Assembly: GCA_905479325.1 (NCBI GenBank)
Contig: CAJQLW010000035.1
Coordinates: forward strand, 1 to 64,000
Reading direction: 5' to 3'
Origin: an uncultured Flavobacteriales bacterium
Lineage (GTDB): Bacteria > Bacteroidota > Bacteroidia > Flavobacteriales_E > Vicingaceae
DNA: 64,000 nt
Shown here: piece by piece, positions 9,328 through 19,500 of the stretch
How positions within the stretch are numbered: the first letter of the stretch is position 1
How the letters are laid out: every line of letters starts with the position of its first letter
Program-made: the position numbers and the translations under genes
Notes under the pieces: generated by a model
Seen by the model: the letters and a program-made list of their open reading frames with translations, nothing else
What the model was told of the DNA's origin: nothing
The model's database searches: none

Positions 9328-9852
9328 TTATTCGCTTTTATCTTTTAATTTTGATAAGGCAGCCCATCGTGGGTCAACCTCTTTACTTTCTTGTTTTGTT
9401 GTTAGCTTTTCTAATTGCTCAATAATTTCAGGATTACAATCTTTTTTTTTGTCATGCGTTACCTTGGTAGGCAATAACAAATGTGCATACTGATACACAT
9501 CATTTGTAACATTTAACTCATGCTCTGAATGCGAGATTACCTTAATCTCGTCTGTCTCATTGTAAGTTGTTTCACCAAACTTAACAATCAAACTTTCTTC
9601 CCCTTTTACTTTTATCGTTAGCGGCTCCAAACATCGGTCGCAACTTGCAGTAATCTTTCCTTTAAGTTTAAAATCAAGATTGAAAAGATTTTTTTTCTTC
9701 TCAAAAGTCACTTTAACTTTAAAGTCTCCTTCTTTTATAATTGAGTAATCAAATTGCTCAAAGAACGTCGAATCTATCTCAAATTCAAGTTTATGTGTTC
9801 CTTCTTTCAGTCCTGCGAAAGGAATTATCAACTGTTGTTTCTCTTTCTTCAT
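9328..9852 (-). CDS. DUF177 (YceD) family protein
   Basis: A 174-aa cytoplasmic protein of the YceD/DUF177 family, which is linked to 23S rRNA or L32-related ribosome assembly in other bacteria. The central CDRCLEPL (Cys71, Cys74) is the family hallmark, followed by an acidic C-terminus with DPRWAAL. It is positioned directly before rpmF, as in most bacteria, with a 12-base gap. The exact biochemical activity remains unsettled in the family; a role in ribosome maturation is inferred from context. Confidence 0.9.
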   Translation of the reverse strand: MKKEKQQLIIPFAGLKEGTHKLEFEIDSTFFEQFDYSIIKEGDFKVKVTFEKKKNLFNLDFKLKGKITASCDRCLEPLTIKVKGEESLIVKFGETTYNETDEIKVISHSEHELNVTNDVYQYAHLLLPTKVTHDKKKDCNPEIIEQLEKLTTKQESKEVDPRWAALSKLKDKSE

Positions 9853-9908
9853 CTGTTCCTTCCCAAAAAAGAAGTTGGCAAATTTAGTAAAATTATACTT
9901 CTTAGTTA

Positions 9909-10979
9909 TTAATTACGGCTTTTATTTACAACAAGTGCCCCTTCTGCAAGTTCGATGTTCAACTCCCTGTTTTTACAAAGCTCTGCTGCACTGTATAATG
10001 CTGTTCTAAAAGAACTTTCATTCGCAACGCCTTGTCCTGCTATTTCAAAAGCAGTTCCATGATCTGGAGATGTTCTTACAAATGACAAACCGGCTGTAAA
10101 GTTCACTCCCGAACCAAACGAAAAACTTTTTGCCGGAATTAGTCCTTGGTCGTGATACATGGCCAAAATACCGTCAAATTGAGTGTACGTGCTTGATCCA
10201 AAAAAACCGTCAGCGGCGTATGGCCCAAATGCCAAGATACCGATACTTTTTGCTTGATTAATGGCCGGTACAATAATCTCTTGCTCCTCTTTACCCAACA
10301 ATCCATTATCTCCAGCATGCGGGTTAAGCCCCATAACTGCAATTTTAGGCTTTCGAATGCTAAAATCCTCTTTTAAGCTTTTGTTTAATATGGTCAATTT
10401 GGCCAAAATCAATTCAGCTGACAAGTTGCTACCTACCTCATTCAAAGGAACGTGGCCAGTTACAACTCCAATTCTTGCGCTTTCACTCAACATCAACATC
10501 AATGAGTCACTTGCCTCATCTTGGCTTTGCAAATATTCTGTATGACCTGGGAAACCAAAATCAGCAGACTGAATTGCATTCTTATTAATTGGTGCAGTAA
10601 CTAACGCATCAACATCATTAGCTTTCAAACTAGCCACTGCAGCAGAGAGCGACTGAAAAGAAATGTTTCCAGCTTCTTTTGACTCTTGACCGAAGTTATA
10701 TTTAAACTCCTCATCACAAACTGTTACAACATTAATTTGTCCATTCTTAACAGCCTCAACAGAATCAATAAAATTGAATTTTACATCTTGAATTTGAAGA
10801 GCCTTTACCTGATCTAAAATAATACTCTTCCCTCCAAAAATAACTGGCGTAAATAACTCTAGCAATCTACTATCCGATAATGTCTTTAGAATAACCTCAA
10901 CACCAATACCATTGGGATCGCCGATTGAAATTCCTAGTCTAATTTTTGTTGATTTTATCTTTGTCATTTTTATTTTCAA
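9909..10979 (-). CDS. pdxA: 4-hydroxythreonine-4-phosphate dehydrogenase
   Basis: PdxA oxidises 4-phosphohydroxy-L-threonine with NAD to the unstable product that PdxJ condenses into pyridoxine 5'-phosphate. pdxJ is also in this window, at 25058. The 356-aa chain begins with ISIGDPNGIG, the family signature. GHTEYL, MGLNPHAGDNG and MYHDQGLIPAKS carry the metal-binding histidines and phosphate contacts. The first ATG gives a slightly long lysine-rich start; the ATG 12 bases later (MTKIKS) is equally possible. It is the first gene of the pdxA-DUF177-rpmF run. Confidence 0.96.
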   Translation of the reverse strand: MKIKMTKIKSTKIRLGISIGDPNGIGVEVILKTLSDSRLLELFTPVIFGGKSIILDQVKALQIQDVKFNFIDSVEAVKNGQINVVTVCDEEFKYNFGQESKEAGNISFQSLSAAVASLKANDVDALVTAPINKNAIQSADFGFPGHTEYLQSQDEASDSLMLMLSESARIGVVTGHVPLNEVGSNLSAELILAKLTILNKSLKEDFSIRKPKIAVMGLNPHAGDNGLLGKEEQEIIVPAINQAKSIGILAFGPYAADGFFGSSTYTQFDGILAMYHDQGLIPAKSFSFGSGVNFTAGLSFVRTSPDHGTAFEIAGQGVANESSFRTALYSAAELCKNRELNIELAEGALVVNKSRN

Positions 10980-11045
10980 TTGAACAAGCTATAAGTCGCG
11001 CTGTTAACAGCATAGAAGTAGCTATTATATGTAATTTCACAGCTG

Positions 11046-11073
11046 CAAAACTAACATAATAAAGACTGACAAA
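11046..11073 (-). promoter_or_regulatory. Probable pdxA promoter
   Basis: On the minus strand, TTTG (11070-11073) is followed after 16 bases by TAGTTTTG (11046-11053), a full match to TAnnTTTG. The predicted transcript would start about 60 bases before the pdxA ATG. Confidence 0.45.
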
Positions 11074-11090
11074 CTCAGTTATCATTCAAA

Positions 11091-11098
11091 TACATTTG
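11091..11098 (+). promoter_or_regulatory. TAnnTTTG box abutting the mqnC start
   Basis: TACATTTG matches the Bacteroidota -7 box exactly but ends only two bases before the TTG start at 11101. If it is used, the message would be leaderless or the start codon would lie further in. No TTTG is seen 16-21 bases upstream, so it may be chance. Confidence 0.3.
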
Positions 11099-11100
11099 CA

Positions 11101-12225
11101 TTGAACACAGAAGACTTATTAGGTAGAGCATTGAAAAAAGAGTTTTTAACGGCACAGGAAGGACAATTTTTATTTGAGAATGCAGCTACAGCAGATTTGG
11201 CGTTTACGGCAAATCAATTAAAAATTGAGAAAAAAGGCAACAAGGAAGTAACTTGGATTATAGACAGAAATGCAAATACAACCAACGTTTGTCTTGCAAA
11301 CTGTAAGTTTTGTAATTTCTTTAGAATTCCAGGTCACAAAGAGGCGTACATAACAACCATAGAGCAGTACAAAACCAAAATTGATGAACTCATAAAATAT
11401 GGAGGCGAGCAATTGTTATTGCAAGGGGGACATCACCCTGAGCTTGGTTCAGATTATTACTGTGGCCTATTTAAAGAACTGAAAAGCCTCTATCCAAACC
11501 TTAAACTGCACGCACTTGGACCACCCGAAATTGCACACATTTGTAAACTAGAGGGGTTGAGCCATACCGAAGTACTAAAACAACTAAAAGAAGCAGGCTT
11601 AGATTCATTACCTGGGGCAGGTGCTGAAATTTTAAACGACCGTGTACGAAGATTAATCTCAAAAGGGAAATGTACCGGTAAAGAATGGTTGGATGTGATG
11701 AGAGCTGCCCATCAGTTAAACATTACAACATCGGCAACCATGATGTTTGGCCACATTGAAACACTAGAAGAACGATTTGAGCACTTGGTGTGGTTGAGAG
11801 AAGTTCAAAGTGAAAAACCAGAACATGCGAAAGGATTTTTAGCATTTATTCCTTGGCCGTTTCAAGATGATGGAACACTTTTAAAAAGAGTCAAAGGCAT
11901 TAGTAATGATGTATCGGCAGATGAATACATTCGAATGATTGCAATATCGAGAATAATGCTCCCGAACGTGGAGAACATTCAAGCGAGTTGGTTAACTGTA
12001 GGTAAAGAGGTTGCTCAAATTTGTTTGCACTCAGGCGCCAACGATATGGGTTCTATTATGATTGAAGAAAATGTTGTTTCTGTAGCAGGGGCACCACATC
12101 GATTTACAGCTGATGGAATACAGGACGCGATTCGAGAAGCGGGTTTTATTCCACAACTTAGAACACAACAATATGAATACAGGGAATTACCTAAAAATAT
12201 CGAGCAACAGGTGATCAACTATTAA
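11101..12225 (+). CDS. mqnC: Cyclic dehypoxanthinyl futalosine synthase (radical SAM)
   Basis: MqnC performs the radical cyclisation of dehypoxanthine futalosine in the alternative menaquinone pathway. The 374-aa chain has the radical-SAM cluster motif CxxxCxxC at Cys64, Cys68 and Cys71. LLQGGHHPELG, FIPWPFQ, IQASWLTVG and MIEENVVS are MqnC rather than MqnE features. Translation starts at a TTG; no ATG is available in frame upstream, and the MNTEDLLGRAL start aligns with the usual N-terminus. Other mqn genes are absent from the window. The next gene follows after 14 bases. The finding implies quinone synthesis by the futalosine route, pending proof that the other genes exist elsewhere. Confidence 0.93.
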   Translation: MNTEDLLGRALKKEFLTAQEGQFLFENAATADLAFTANQLKIEKKGNKEVTWIIDRNANTTNVCLANCKFCNFFRIPGHKEAYITTIEQYKTKIDELIKYGGEQLLLQGGHHPELGSDYYCGLFKELKSLYPNLKLHALGPPEIAHICKLEGLSHTEVLKQLKEAGLDSLPGAGAEILNDRVRRLISKGKCTGKEWLDVMRAAHQLNITTSATMMFGHIETLEERFEHLVWLREVQSEKPEHAKGFLAFIPWPFQDDGTLLKRVKGISNDVSADEYIRMIAISRIMLPNVENIQASWLTVGKEVAQICLHSGANDMGSIMIEENVVSVAGAPHRFTADGIQDAIREAGFIPQLRTQQYEYRELPKNIEQQVINY

Positions 12226-12239
12226 CGTCTAACTAAGTA

Positions 12240-14900
12240 ATGATTCGTAAACTCTTTGGTTTGTTTTTTTTGGTTACCATGGCTTTCTCAAGTTATGGCA
12301 CACACAACCTTGCCGGAGAAATTACTTACAGACACCTTAGTGGATTAACGTATGAATTTACATTTACTATTTACGCTGATGGAACTAGCCCCGCCATTGC
12401 TCGAGAAGAAATAGAAGTAAATTGGGGGGATTTTACAAAATTAGATTCCATCAATCTGAATAGTCAAGTTGAAATTATTTCATCTCCATTCCCTATTCTT
12501 AAACGAGTATGGAGAGCTACTCACACCTTCCCCGGACCAGCCTTTACGTACAGGATTTCTGTTGAAGATCCCAATAGAAATGCGAATGTAATTAACATGG
12601 ACAATTCTATAAATGTGCCGTTTACCATTCAAACAGAATTAACCATTCCAGCATTTACTGGCGATGAAAACAATTCAGTGCAACTGAGGAATGATCCAAT
12701 CGATAGAGCATGTGCTGGGGTTAGATTTGTGTATAATCCCGGAGCGTTTGACCCTGACGGAACTGATTCATTATCCTACTCGCTTGCTCCAAGCCGAGGT
12801 GGACGAGATGTGATTGCACCGAACTTTTCTTTCCCTCAAGCTTCAAATAGTTTTACAATAAATGCTGTTACAGGTGATTTAGTTTGGGATGTTCCCACGC
12901 AAACGGGAATTTACAATGTTGCCATTGTAATAAAAGAATACCGAAGAGGTTTCTTTATTGGAAGCGTCTTACGCGACATCCAAATCTCAGTTGAAGGAAA
13001 TTGCAACAATTCTGCCCCTACTATTTTCTCAGATGACCAAGTTTGTGTTGAGGCGGGAACAAGATTGGTAAGTTTAATTCGTTCAACCGATTCTGACCTA
13101 TCAGACCTGGTTACCTTAACAGCTAGCGGCGAAATTCTTGAATCACCAATTAATCTTCGAACAAACTTCAATATTCAGAGTTCGGCAAACCCTGTAAATA
13201 CAAGTTTCGAATGGAATACTAACTGCGAGGATGTTCGAAGAAATAGTTACACTTTGAATTTAAGAGCTGAAGATAATGCTTCTGTCAGGGGCTCTGTTAA
13301 TTTGGTCAATTTTAAAACCGTAAACATAAAAGTCGTTTCACCGGGGCCTTCAAACGCAAGTGCTCAGGCAAGTGGAAAGTCGATTTTACTCAACTGGAAT
13401 AACTTAGACTGCCCCAATGCAAGTGGTTACTATATTTATAGAAGAAATGATTCTTCAGGCTTTGTTCCATCCAACTGTATAACCGGTGTACCCGATGGAA
13501 TAAACTATGAAAAAATTGCCACTATTGAAGATGTAAACAATCAATCTTTTCTAGATAACAACAATGGCATTGGTCTCGTTCCTGGACAAAAGTATTGTTA
13601 CCTGATCACAAAGTTTTATCCAGATGGCGCCGAAAGTTATGCATCGGAAGAAGTGTGTTCCGAAATTGAAAAAATAATTCCTGTAATTACCAACGTTTCT
13701 ATTACAACTACAAACGAAGTGAACGGAAGCCTTTTACTAGCTTGGTCTCCACCAGACTCATTCAATACTACGGCATTCCCTGCTCCCTATCGATATTTAA
13801 TCGTTAACGAAGAAAATGGTTCGGTATTAATTGATTCCACAAATAGTATTACTGACACAATCTACAACCTCAACAATACAAACACAAAAAATAATGCTAG
13901 AAGGTTTAAAGTAGAACTGTTAAGCCTCGGAAATGGAAGACAAATTGTTGGAGGGACCTCAGTAGCATCATCTCTATTTTTAACAACAACTGTTAGTGAC
14001 GAACAAGTTCGTTTAAATTGGATAGATCAAACACCTTGGAATAACACAAGGTTTGACGTTTTTAGAAAGGTTTCAGGTGCACCTCAGTTTGACTCAATAG
14101 GCACTGTGTTAACACCAACTTTTACTGACTTTAATGTTCAAAACGAAATTGAATACTGCTACTTTATTCGTTCAGTAGGACAATACAACTTGAACAGTGT
14201 AATACGTCCCATCATCAATTTATCTCAAGAAGTTTGCGCCACACCAATAGATAATGTTCCGCCATGTAGCCCAGAGTTCACGCTAGAAAGCAATTGCACC
14301 GATGGGTTTATGGAATTAAAATGGAATGATATAAGAAGAGTATGTGCGCCTGATTTAGCGCGATACAGAATTTACTTTGCGGAAACCCCTAATGCAGCTA
14401 AAACGCTTCTTTTCGAAACAGAGCAATTAGATGATACCACTTACACCGCTCCAAGTGATAGCGTAGGAGGCTGTTTTACTGTTGTGGCAGTTGACTCTAC
14501 AGGGAATGAGAGCAATTTTAATGACTTACAATGCGCTCCATATTGCCCTGTTTATGAATTGCCGAATGTATTTACTCCAAACGGTGATGGAAAGAACGAC
14601 TTATTTGTGCCAATTAAGCCCTATAAATACGTTGACTCAATTTACATTCAAATTTTCAACAGGTGGGGCGAAGTAGTTTTCCAAACCAACGATATTGAAA
14701 TCAACTGGAACGGAGAACATGAAAACGTTAAATTTAAAAAAGGTAATGAAGTATTAAACTCCAATCAGAAAAATGTCAGTTCAGCTGTATATTTCTACGT
14801 TTGTGAGGTATATGAATTAAGCCTAGAACCAACTGAACCAAGAATTATCAAAGGCACAATTACCGTTTTAGATTCGAAAGTTATACAAGAAAAGCAATAG
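12240..14900 (+). CDS. Large secreted surface protein with CHU/type B T9SS C-terminal domain
   Basis: An 886-aa exported protein of unknown role. A signal peptide (about 1-20) precedes a mature start THNLAGEITYRHLSG typical of Bacteroidota gliding-associated surface proteins. The middle contains Ig/fibronectin-III-like stretches, recognisable by repeated YRIYFAE / YYIYRRN-type strands and paired cysteines. The C-terminal about 100 residues contain NVFTPNGDGKNDLF and IFNRWGEVVF and end in IKGTITVL, matching the gliding-motility C-terminal (CHU_C, type B) sorting domain recognised by the type IX system. It sits oddly between mqnC (14-base gap) and ribE (no gap). A paralogue sharing the domain plan lies at 16518-19748. 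Confidence 0.85.
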   Translation: MIRKLFGLFFLVTMAFSSYGTHNLAGEITYRHLSGLTYEFTFTIYADGTSPAIAREEIEVNWGDFTKLDSINLNSQVEIISSPFPILKRVWRATHTFPGPAFTYRISVEDPNRNANVINMDNSINVPFTIQTELTIPAFTGDENNSVQLRNDPIDRACAGVRFVYNPGAFDPDGTDSLSYSLAPSRGGRDVIAPNFSFPQASNSFTINAVTGDLVWDVPTQTGIYNVAIVIKEYRRGFFIGSVLRDIQISVEGNCNNSAPTIFSDDQVCVEAGTRLVSLIRSTDSDLSDLVTLTASGEILESPINLRTNFNIQSSANPVNTSFEWNTNCEDVRRNSYTLNLRAEDNASVRGSVNLVNFKTVNIKVVSPGPSNASAQASGKSILLNWNNLDCPNASGYYIYRRNDSSGFVPSNCITGVPDGINYEKIATIEDVNNQSFLDNNNGIGLVPGQKYCYLITKFYPDGAESYASEEVCSEIEKIIPVITNVSITTTNEVNGSLLLAWSPPDSFNTTAFPAPYRYLIVNEENGSVLIDSTNSITDTIYNLNNTNTKNNARRFKVELLSLGNGRQIVGGTSVASSLFLTTTVSDEQVRLNWIDQTPWNNTRFDVFRKVSGAPQFDSIGTVLTPTFTDFNVQNEIEYCYFIRSVGQYNLNSVIRPIINLSQEVCATPIDNVPPCSPEFTLESNCTDGFMELKWNDIRRVCAPDLARYRIYFAETPNAAKTLLFETEQLDDTTYTAPSDSVGGCFTVVAVDSTGNESNFNDLQCAPYCPVYELPNVFTPNGDGKNDLFVPIKPYKYVDSIYIQIFNRWGEVVFQTNDIEINWNGEHENVKFKKGNEVLNSNQKNVSSAVYFYVCEVYELSLEPTEPRIIKGTITVLDSKVIQEKQ

Positions 14901-15482
14901 ATGTTTACAGGAATTATTGAAAGTTTAGGGGAAATCAAGTCTCTTAAAAAAGAAGGCACAAATATCAGAGTAGAAATACAATCGGCTATTTTAGATGAGA
15001 TTAAAGTAGACCAAAGTATTGCACATAATGGAATTTGTTTAACTGTTGAAAAAATAAATCCAGCCAGTTACGAAGTGGTTGCGGTGAAAGAAACAATCGA
15101 CAAAACCAACCTAGGCGAATGGGCTTCAGGCGGTAAAGTAAACCTTGAACGCTGCATGCAAATGAATGCGCGACTTGATGGCCATATTGTACAGGGTCAT
15201 GTGGATGAGACAGCTGTAGTGCGTTCAATTAAAACTGAAGAAGGAAGTTGGGTATATTCTTTTGAATTAAAAAACCCATCTAAATTAATTGTTGAAAAGG
15301 GTTCTATTTGTATTAATGGAACCAGCCTTACAGCATTTAACGTAACGGACTCATCTTTCGCAGTGACGATTATTCCCTACACCTATGACCACACGATTTT
15401 TCATCAATTGAAAGAAGGAGACTTAGTGAATATCGAATTTGATATCGTCGGCAAGTACATTCAACGCATGGTGGCCAACTAA
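14901..15482 (+). CDS. ribE: Riboflavin synthase, alpha chain
   Basis: The enzyme dismutates two 6,7-dimethyl-8-ribityllumazine molecules to riboflavin. The 193-aa protein starts with the invariant MFTGIIESLG, includes ARLDGHIVQGHVD at the junction of its two lumazine-binding barrels, and has the expected length. Its ATG directly follows the TAG of the preceding surface-protein gene (TAGATG), so translation is probably coupled. The stop overlaps the metF stop on the other strand by 4 bases. No FMN riboswitch was recognised upstream. Confidence 0.95.
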   Translation: MFTGIIESLGEIKSLKKEGTNIRVEIQSAILDEIKVDQSIAHNGICLTVEKINPASYEVVAVKETIDKTNLGEWASGGKVNLERCMQMNARLDGHIVQGHVDETAVVRSIKTEEGSWVYSFELKNPSKLIVEKGSICINGTSLTAFNVTDSSFAVTIIPYTYDHTIFHQLKEGDLVNIEFDIVGKYIQRMVAN

Positions 15483-16426
15483 AAAATAGCCTGAGCGATT
15501 TGTTTTACAGTTGTAGATTTACCCATAGTATAGAAATGTAAACACGGAGAGCCATACTCAATTAACTCTTTTGACTGTTGTATCGCCCACTCTATGCCCA
15601 CTTGTTTAACATCTTCTCCAGTTTTGCATTTATCCAGTTCGTCTGTTAACTCAGAAGGCAAATCAATGTTAAAAAATTTAGGTAAAAAGGTAATGTGTCT
15701 CATTGACTCAATTGGTTTGATCCCTGGTACAATGGGAACATCAATACCAGCTTCTCTGCACGCATCAACAAATGAGAAAAATTTCTTGTTGTCGTAAAAC
15801 AATTGAGTCACAACATAATCAGCACCGGCGTCAATTTTCTCCTTCAAACGCTTTATGTCTGCTTTCATGTTAGGCGATTCAAAATGCTTTTCAGGATAAC
15901 CTGCTACACCTATAGAAAAGTTGGTTGGTGTTGCATTTTCAATGTTCTCATCCATGTAATTGCCGTTATTCAACTCAACAATTTGTTTTACCAAGTCAAC
16001 TGCGTACCTATTACCACCTTGTTCAGGTACAAAGTGAGTCTCCGTTTTTATGGGATCTCCTCTTAATGCCAATACATTATCGATTCCTAAAAAATTTAAA
16101 TCAATCAAGGCATTTTCTGTTTCTTCTTTGGTAAAACCTCCACAAATCAAATGTGGAATTGCCTCTATGTTGTACTTGTTCATTATCGCAGCACAAATCC
16201 CAACCGTTCCTGGTCGCTTTTTTATAGCAATTTTCTCTAAAAAGCCTTTCTCTCTTTTCTTGTAAATAAACTCTTCCCTATGGTAGGTAACATTAACAAA
16301 CGCAGGATTAAATTCCATAAGGGGATCAATACCGTCGTATATAGACTGTATGCTTTTACCTTTCAAAGGGGGTAAAATTTCAAATGAAAAAAGTGGCTTG
16401 TCAGTTGTTTTTAGTAGCTCTATCAC
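15479..16426 (-). CDS. metF: 5,10-methylenetetrahydrofolate reductase
   Basis: MetF makes 5-methyltetrahydrofolate for methionine synthesis using FAD and NADH; it connects functionally to ahcY at 57193 in the methyl cycle. The 315-aa TIM barrel shows FEILPPLKG near the start (catalytic Glu), NVLALRGDP near 115 and ADYVVTQLFYDN near 205. The start codon is GTG at 16424-16426. A perfect TATATTTG box lies about 27 bases upstream of it (16453-16460), overlapping the base of the terminator of the preceding gene. I recognised no SAM riboswitch. Confidence 0.95.
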   Translation of the reverse strand: MIELLKTTDKPLFSFEILPPLKGKSIQSIYDGIDPLMEFNPAFVNVTYHREEFIYKKREKGFLEKIAIKKRPGTVGICAAIMNKYNIEAIPHLICGGFTKEETENALIDLNFLGIDNVLALRGDPIKTETHFVPEQGGNRYAVDLVKQIVELNNGNYMDENIENATPTNFSIGVAGYPEKHFESPNMKADIKRLKEKIDAGADYVVTQLFYDNKKFFSFVDACREAGIDVPIVPGIKPIESMRHITFLPKFFNIDLPSELTDELDKCKTGEDVKQVGIEWAIQQSKELIEYGSPCLHFYTMGKSTTVKQIAQAIF

Positions 16427-16452
16427 TTACTTAATGATTTTATTATAGACTA

Positions 16453-16460
16453 CAAATATA
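16453..16460 (-). promoter_or_regulatory. metF -7 promoter box
   Basis: Reading the minus strand, TATATTTG is an exact TAnnTTTG match, placing the transcription start about 20 bases before the metF GTG. The matching -33 region would fall inside the hairpin at 16460-16487. Confidence 0.45.
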
Positions 16461-16487
16461 AAAGCCCTTTGTTTAAAAAGGGCTTTT
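16460..16487 (-). terminator. Intrinsic terminator after the 1076-aa surface-protein gene
   Basis: A perfect 11-base stem AAAAGCCCTTT (16460-16470) / AAAGGGCTTTT (16477-16487) with a 6-base loop. On the minus strand it lies 30 bases beyond the stop of the upstream gene and runs into a T-rich stretch. Confidence 0.85.
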
Positions 16488-16517
16488 AATAGTAGAAAAG
16501 TTAATTAGTATTTCGAA

Positions 16518-19500
16518 CTACCTTAAGATGGTAACCGTTCCTTTAAAAATATCTTGAATTCCACTTGGGTCATCAATGTCTAGAATATAAAAATAAGTTC
16601 CCTCTTTATGATCACCGCCATCCCAATCATTTTGGTAGTCTGCGCTTTCATAGATTAGCTTTCCCCATCGGTTGAATATTTTCAATTTGTTGCCAGTATA
16701 CAATTCTAACAAGTCAAACCTCAATACATCATTAATCCCGTCTCCGTTTGGCGTGAATACATTTGTTGGTTTTACAAGTACTTCACAAGCATCGGCTAGT
16801 GCTGGCTCACCGTACTTACAAGATGCACCTACAGGTACCTCTTCGTTTACTGCGCGCACAAACAACCGAACCTCTTTGCCATAGATAATATGGTGAATCC
16901 CATAAGTATCATTTGGACGGAACCACTTTACTTCACCATTTTCAGTAAGGGAAGTACCCAAACTATCCAGTGGCCTGCCTTCCTGATCTACTCCACGAAC
17001 TTCGTATCGTTCTGCTCCGTCTACTACTGGCCAATAAAAACGCTGTTTCACTTCGCCTAAATTTTTATCAAAACTAACTATAGAACATTCCGGTTTTGTT
17101 TGTTCCAACGAATCGGCAACGTCTACGAAGATAGAATCAGAACCTTCACAAGTACTATTTTCCGTAGTTTTTGTTACCACTAATTTATACCAACCGCGCT
17201 TGTTTCGGCTCATTGTAGCTGCAGACAAGGTATCAGTAGTATCGTTTTCTAAAATCATATTTGGAATATCTTCTCCAAAATACCATTGCCTTGACATGTA
17301 ATCTGGTCTCAAGTATTCCTCAGATGTTGTATTATATAAACTAAATGCATCTTCCAAACAAATGGTTGTGTCTTTTCTGTTGAACTCTTCTGTAACTTCA
17401 GGAGCCAACTTCACGTTCACATCCTGCTTTACAATTTTTATCGAATTAGAATCAACACATCCATTTAAAAAGGTAACGTATACTTTAATGTTTTGAAGTG
17501 AACTAAGACCAACTCCAGTAGCCACTCCAAGTTCTAAGTCTAATGTATCGTTTACGTTACCATTAGCTTGTGAATTAGCATTCGAAGATCCCCCTACAGG
17601 AATAAAATCATAATCTACAGTATCTCCTGGAAAGCCAATTACAGCACCAGATGCATCAGTGGCAAGAACAGTCCTAACACTATCGCTATATTTTACCCAA
17701 CGATAACTAACGGGGTTCCCAGAAGCCACGTAATTAGGGTTGCTAGGGTCAGTAAACTTTGGGTCTACCAAGTCCCTTATTACAGGCCAACGTTCTTGCC
17801 TGCACAAATCAATATCAACTGTACTTACTTTGGGGTGGGTAAAAAAGTCGGTAAATGTAATATCATCGTCAAAGCAACGCTCATCATGCTGAGTTCCATC
17901 TAATCCAGTCCACGGAAAGTTCAATCCAACCCCTACTGTCCAAAAGCCTTCTGTTTCGGTTCCTAATGGCGTGTTTGGGAATTCGTAAGGGTCAGGTATA
18001 GTTGTTAAATTATAAATATTTAACCTACTATTATTTAGCATAAAAGTATCAATAGTGGGGGGCGTTGCCCGAGGAAATCGTCCTGTGAATTTAAAATCGA
18101 AGGAGTCTGCTCGATTAACAACTGCTCGACTCTGTCTTTTCAGTGCATCTAAGTTAAAAATGGGAGCGTCTCCTGGGTAACAGTAATTCTTCTGACTTCC
18201 GGGTGTAATTCGATCATCATCGTCTTTAAAAACATAATCAAACCCTCCACTTTGCACAACAAATGGGGTGGATTGATATTCTGGCATAAAAAACCCACAT
18301 CTATTCTCAACTGTATTTGTATCGTTACCAACTCTGGTGAAAAGCGTGTACCTTCCCGGCCCTATTCCCTCATCAAAAATTAGCTTAAATGTAAAAAATT
18401 CTCCAAACTGGTTCACGCTGGCCGGGTCTACGTATATCCGATCAGGATTGTATGCACTTTGGTCAATAGGGGATTTAGGGTTGGTTCCTCTAAAAACTCT
18501 AAAGTCGAAAGGAACAGAAAAGCTAAAGCTTCTGTACAACATAGGTTTCGTAAACGTAAACTCTAAGGTATCTTCAGCACAATTAAACTCCCATGCTTGC
18601 TCTGTTGTGTTAAAGTCTACAGACTCAACAATTGGCAAATTGTCATCACATAAGTTTTGGTTGGCAATTACAAATCTCAGTTGTCTTGGGGTGATTGATA
18701 AAGTGTCCCATTGAACCCTTCTTATCGAGTCTCCGTTTCCAAGCTCTTCCTTCACAAAAATTCTTCTCCACTCCCAAACTTCAATTGTAAGTGGGGCGGT
18801 ATAAATACGCTCTCCCAGTCCTAGCTGAGGAGTAAAAGTCATTACACCAGTTGCTTCGTTAAAGGTAAATGGATCTGACGCGGCAGTTGGAAATGGATCA
18901 TAAGTACTTCTCGGACTAACGTAAATCGCTGCTCGGTTTTCTCCCGTTAACACAGGCTTAAGTCTAAATGAAAGAGAATCTCTAAGGTTGGTTGTGTTTT
19001 GTATAATGTCACCTGTGATTCGATCTCTAATCACAATATCAGCAGTACCGATATCTCTAACGTAATCTTTCAAATCAAATCGGTAACTGTTTCCTTCACA
19101 AATGGTCTCTAAAATTTCAGTTTTTGCATTCCAAATTGGGCCTTGGTTTTTCCCTAAATGGTAAACCACCTCTTGGTTGGGCGGAGTATCATTTCCAAAA
19201 GTTCTCACGGTATCACAAAATGTATGTACCTCTGTTCTCAAAAAGAATCGCTGCCCGGCATTTATGTTTCCGTTAGCGGGAGAATGAAACTCTCTACCTA
19301 TGTAACTAACTCCCCCACCTACTTCTTCACCAAAAATGATTTTGTATCTTCTATTAGGATCTAACAAAACTGGAACTGTATTTAAATAATATCCACCATC
19401 CGTAACAATTTCCTGACTTTGAATACAAATATTATCCAATTGCGGAATTTCTCTTAAACTATCTAACGTAATGGTTCTAAAACCCGTCCACGTTGATGGT

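Noticed and set aside
12226-12239. Separate promoter or terminator between mqnC and the surface protein gene
   Set aside because: Only 14 bases are available and they hold no hairpin or TAnnTTTG box.
15479-16500. SAM or other riboswitch ahead of metF
   Set aside because: The leader is only about 20 bases after the predicted start, too short for an aptamer, and no SAM-box motif is visible.
18337-18714. 125-codon plus-strand open frame opposite the 1076-aa surface protein gene
   Set aside because: No promoter box, no recognisable domain and full overlap with a gene that has a signal peptide and sorting domain.
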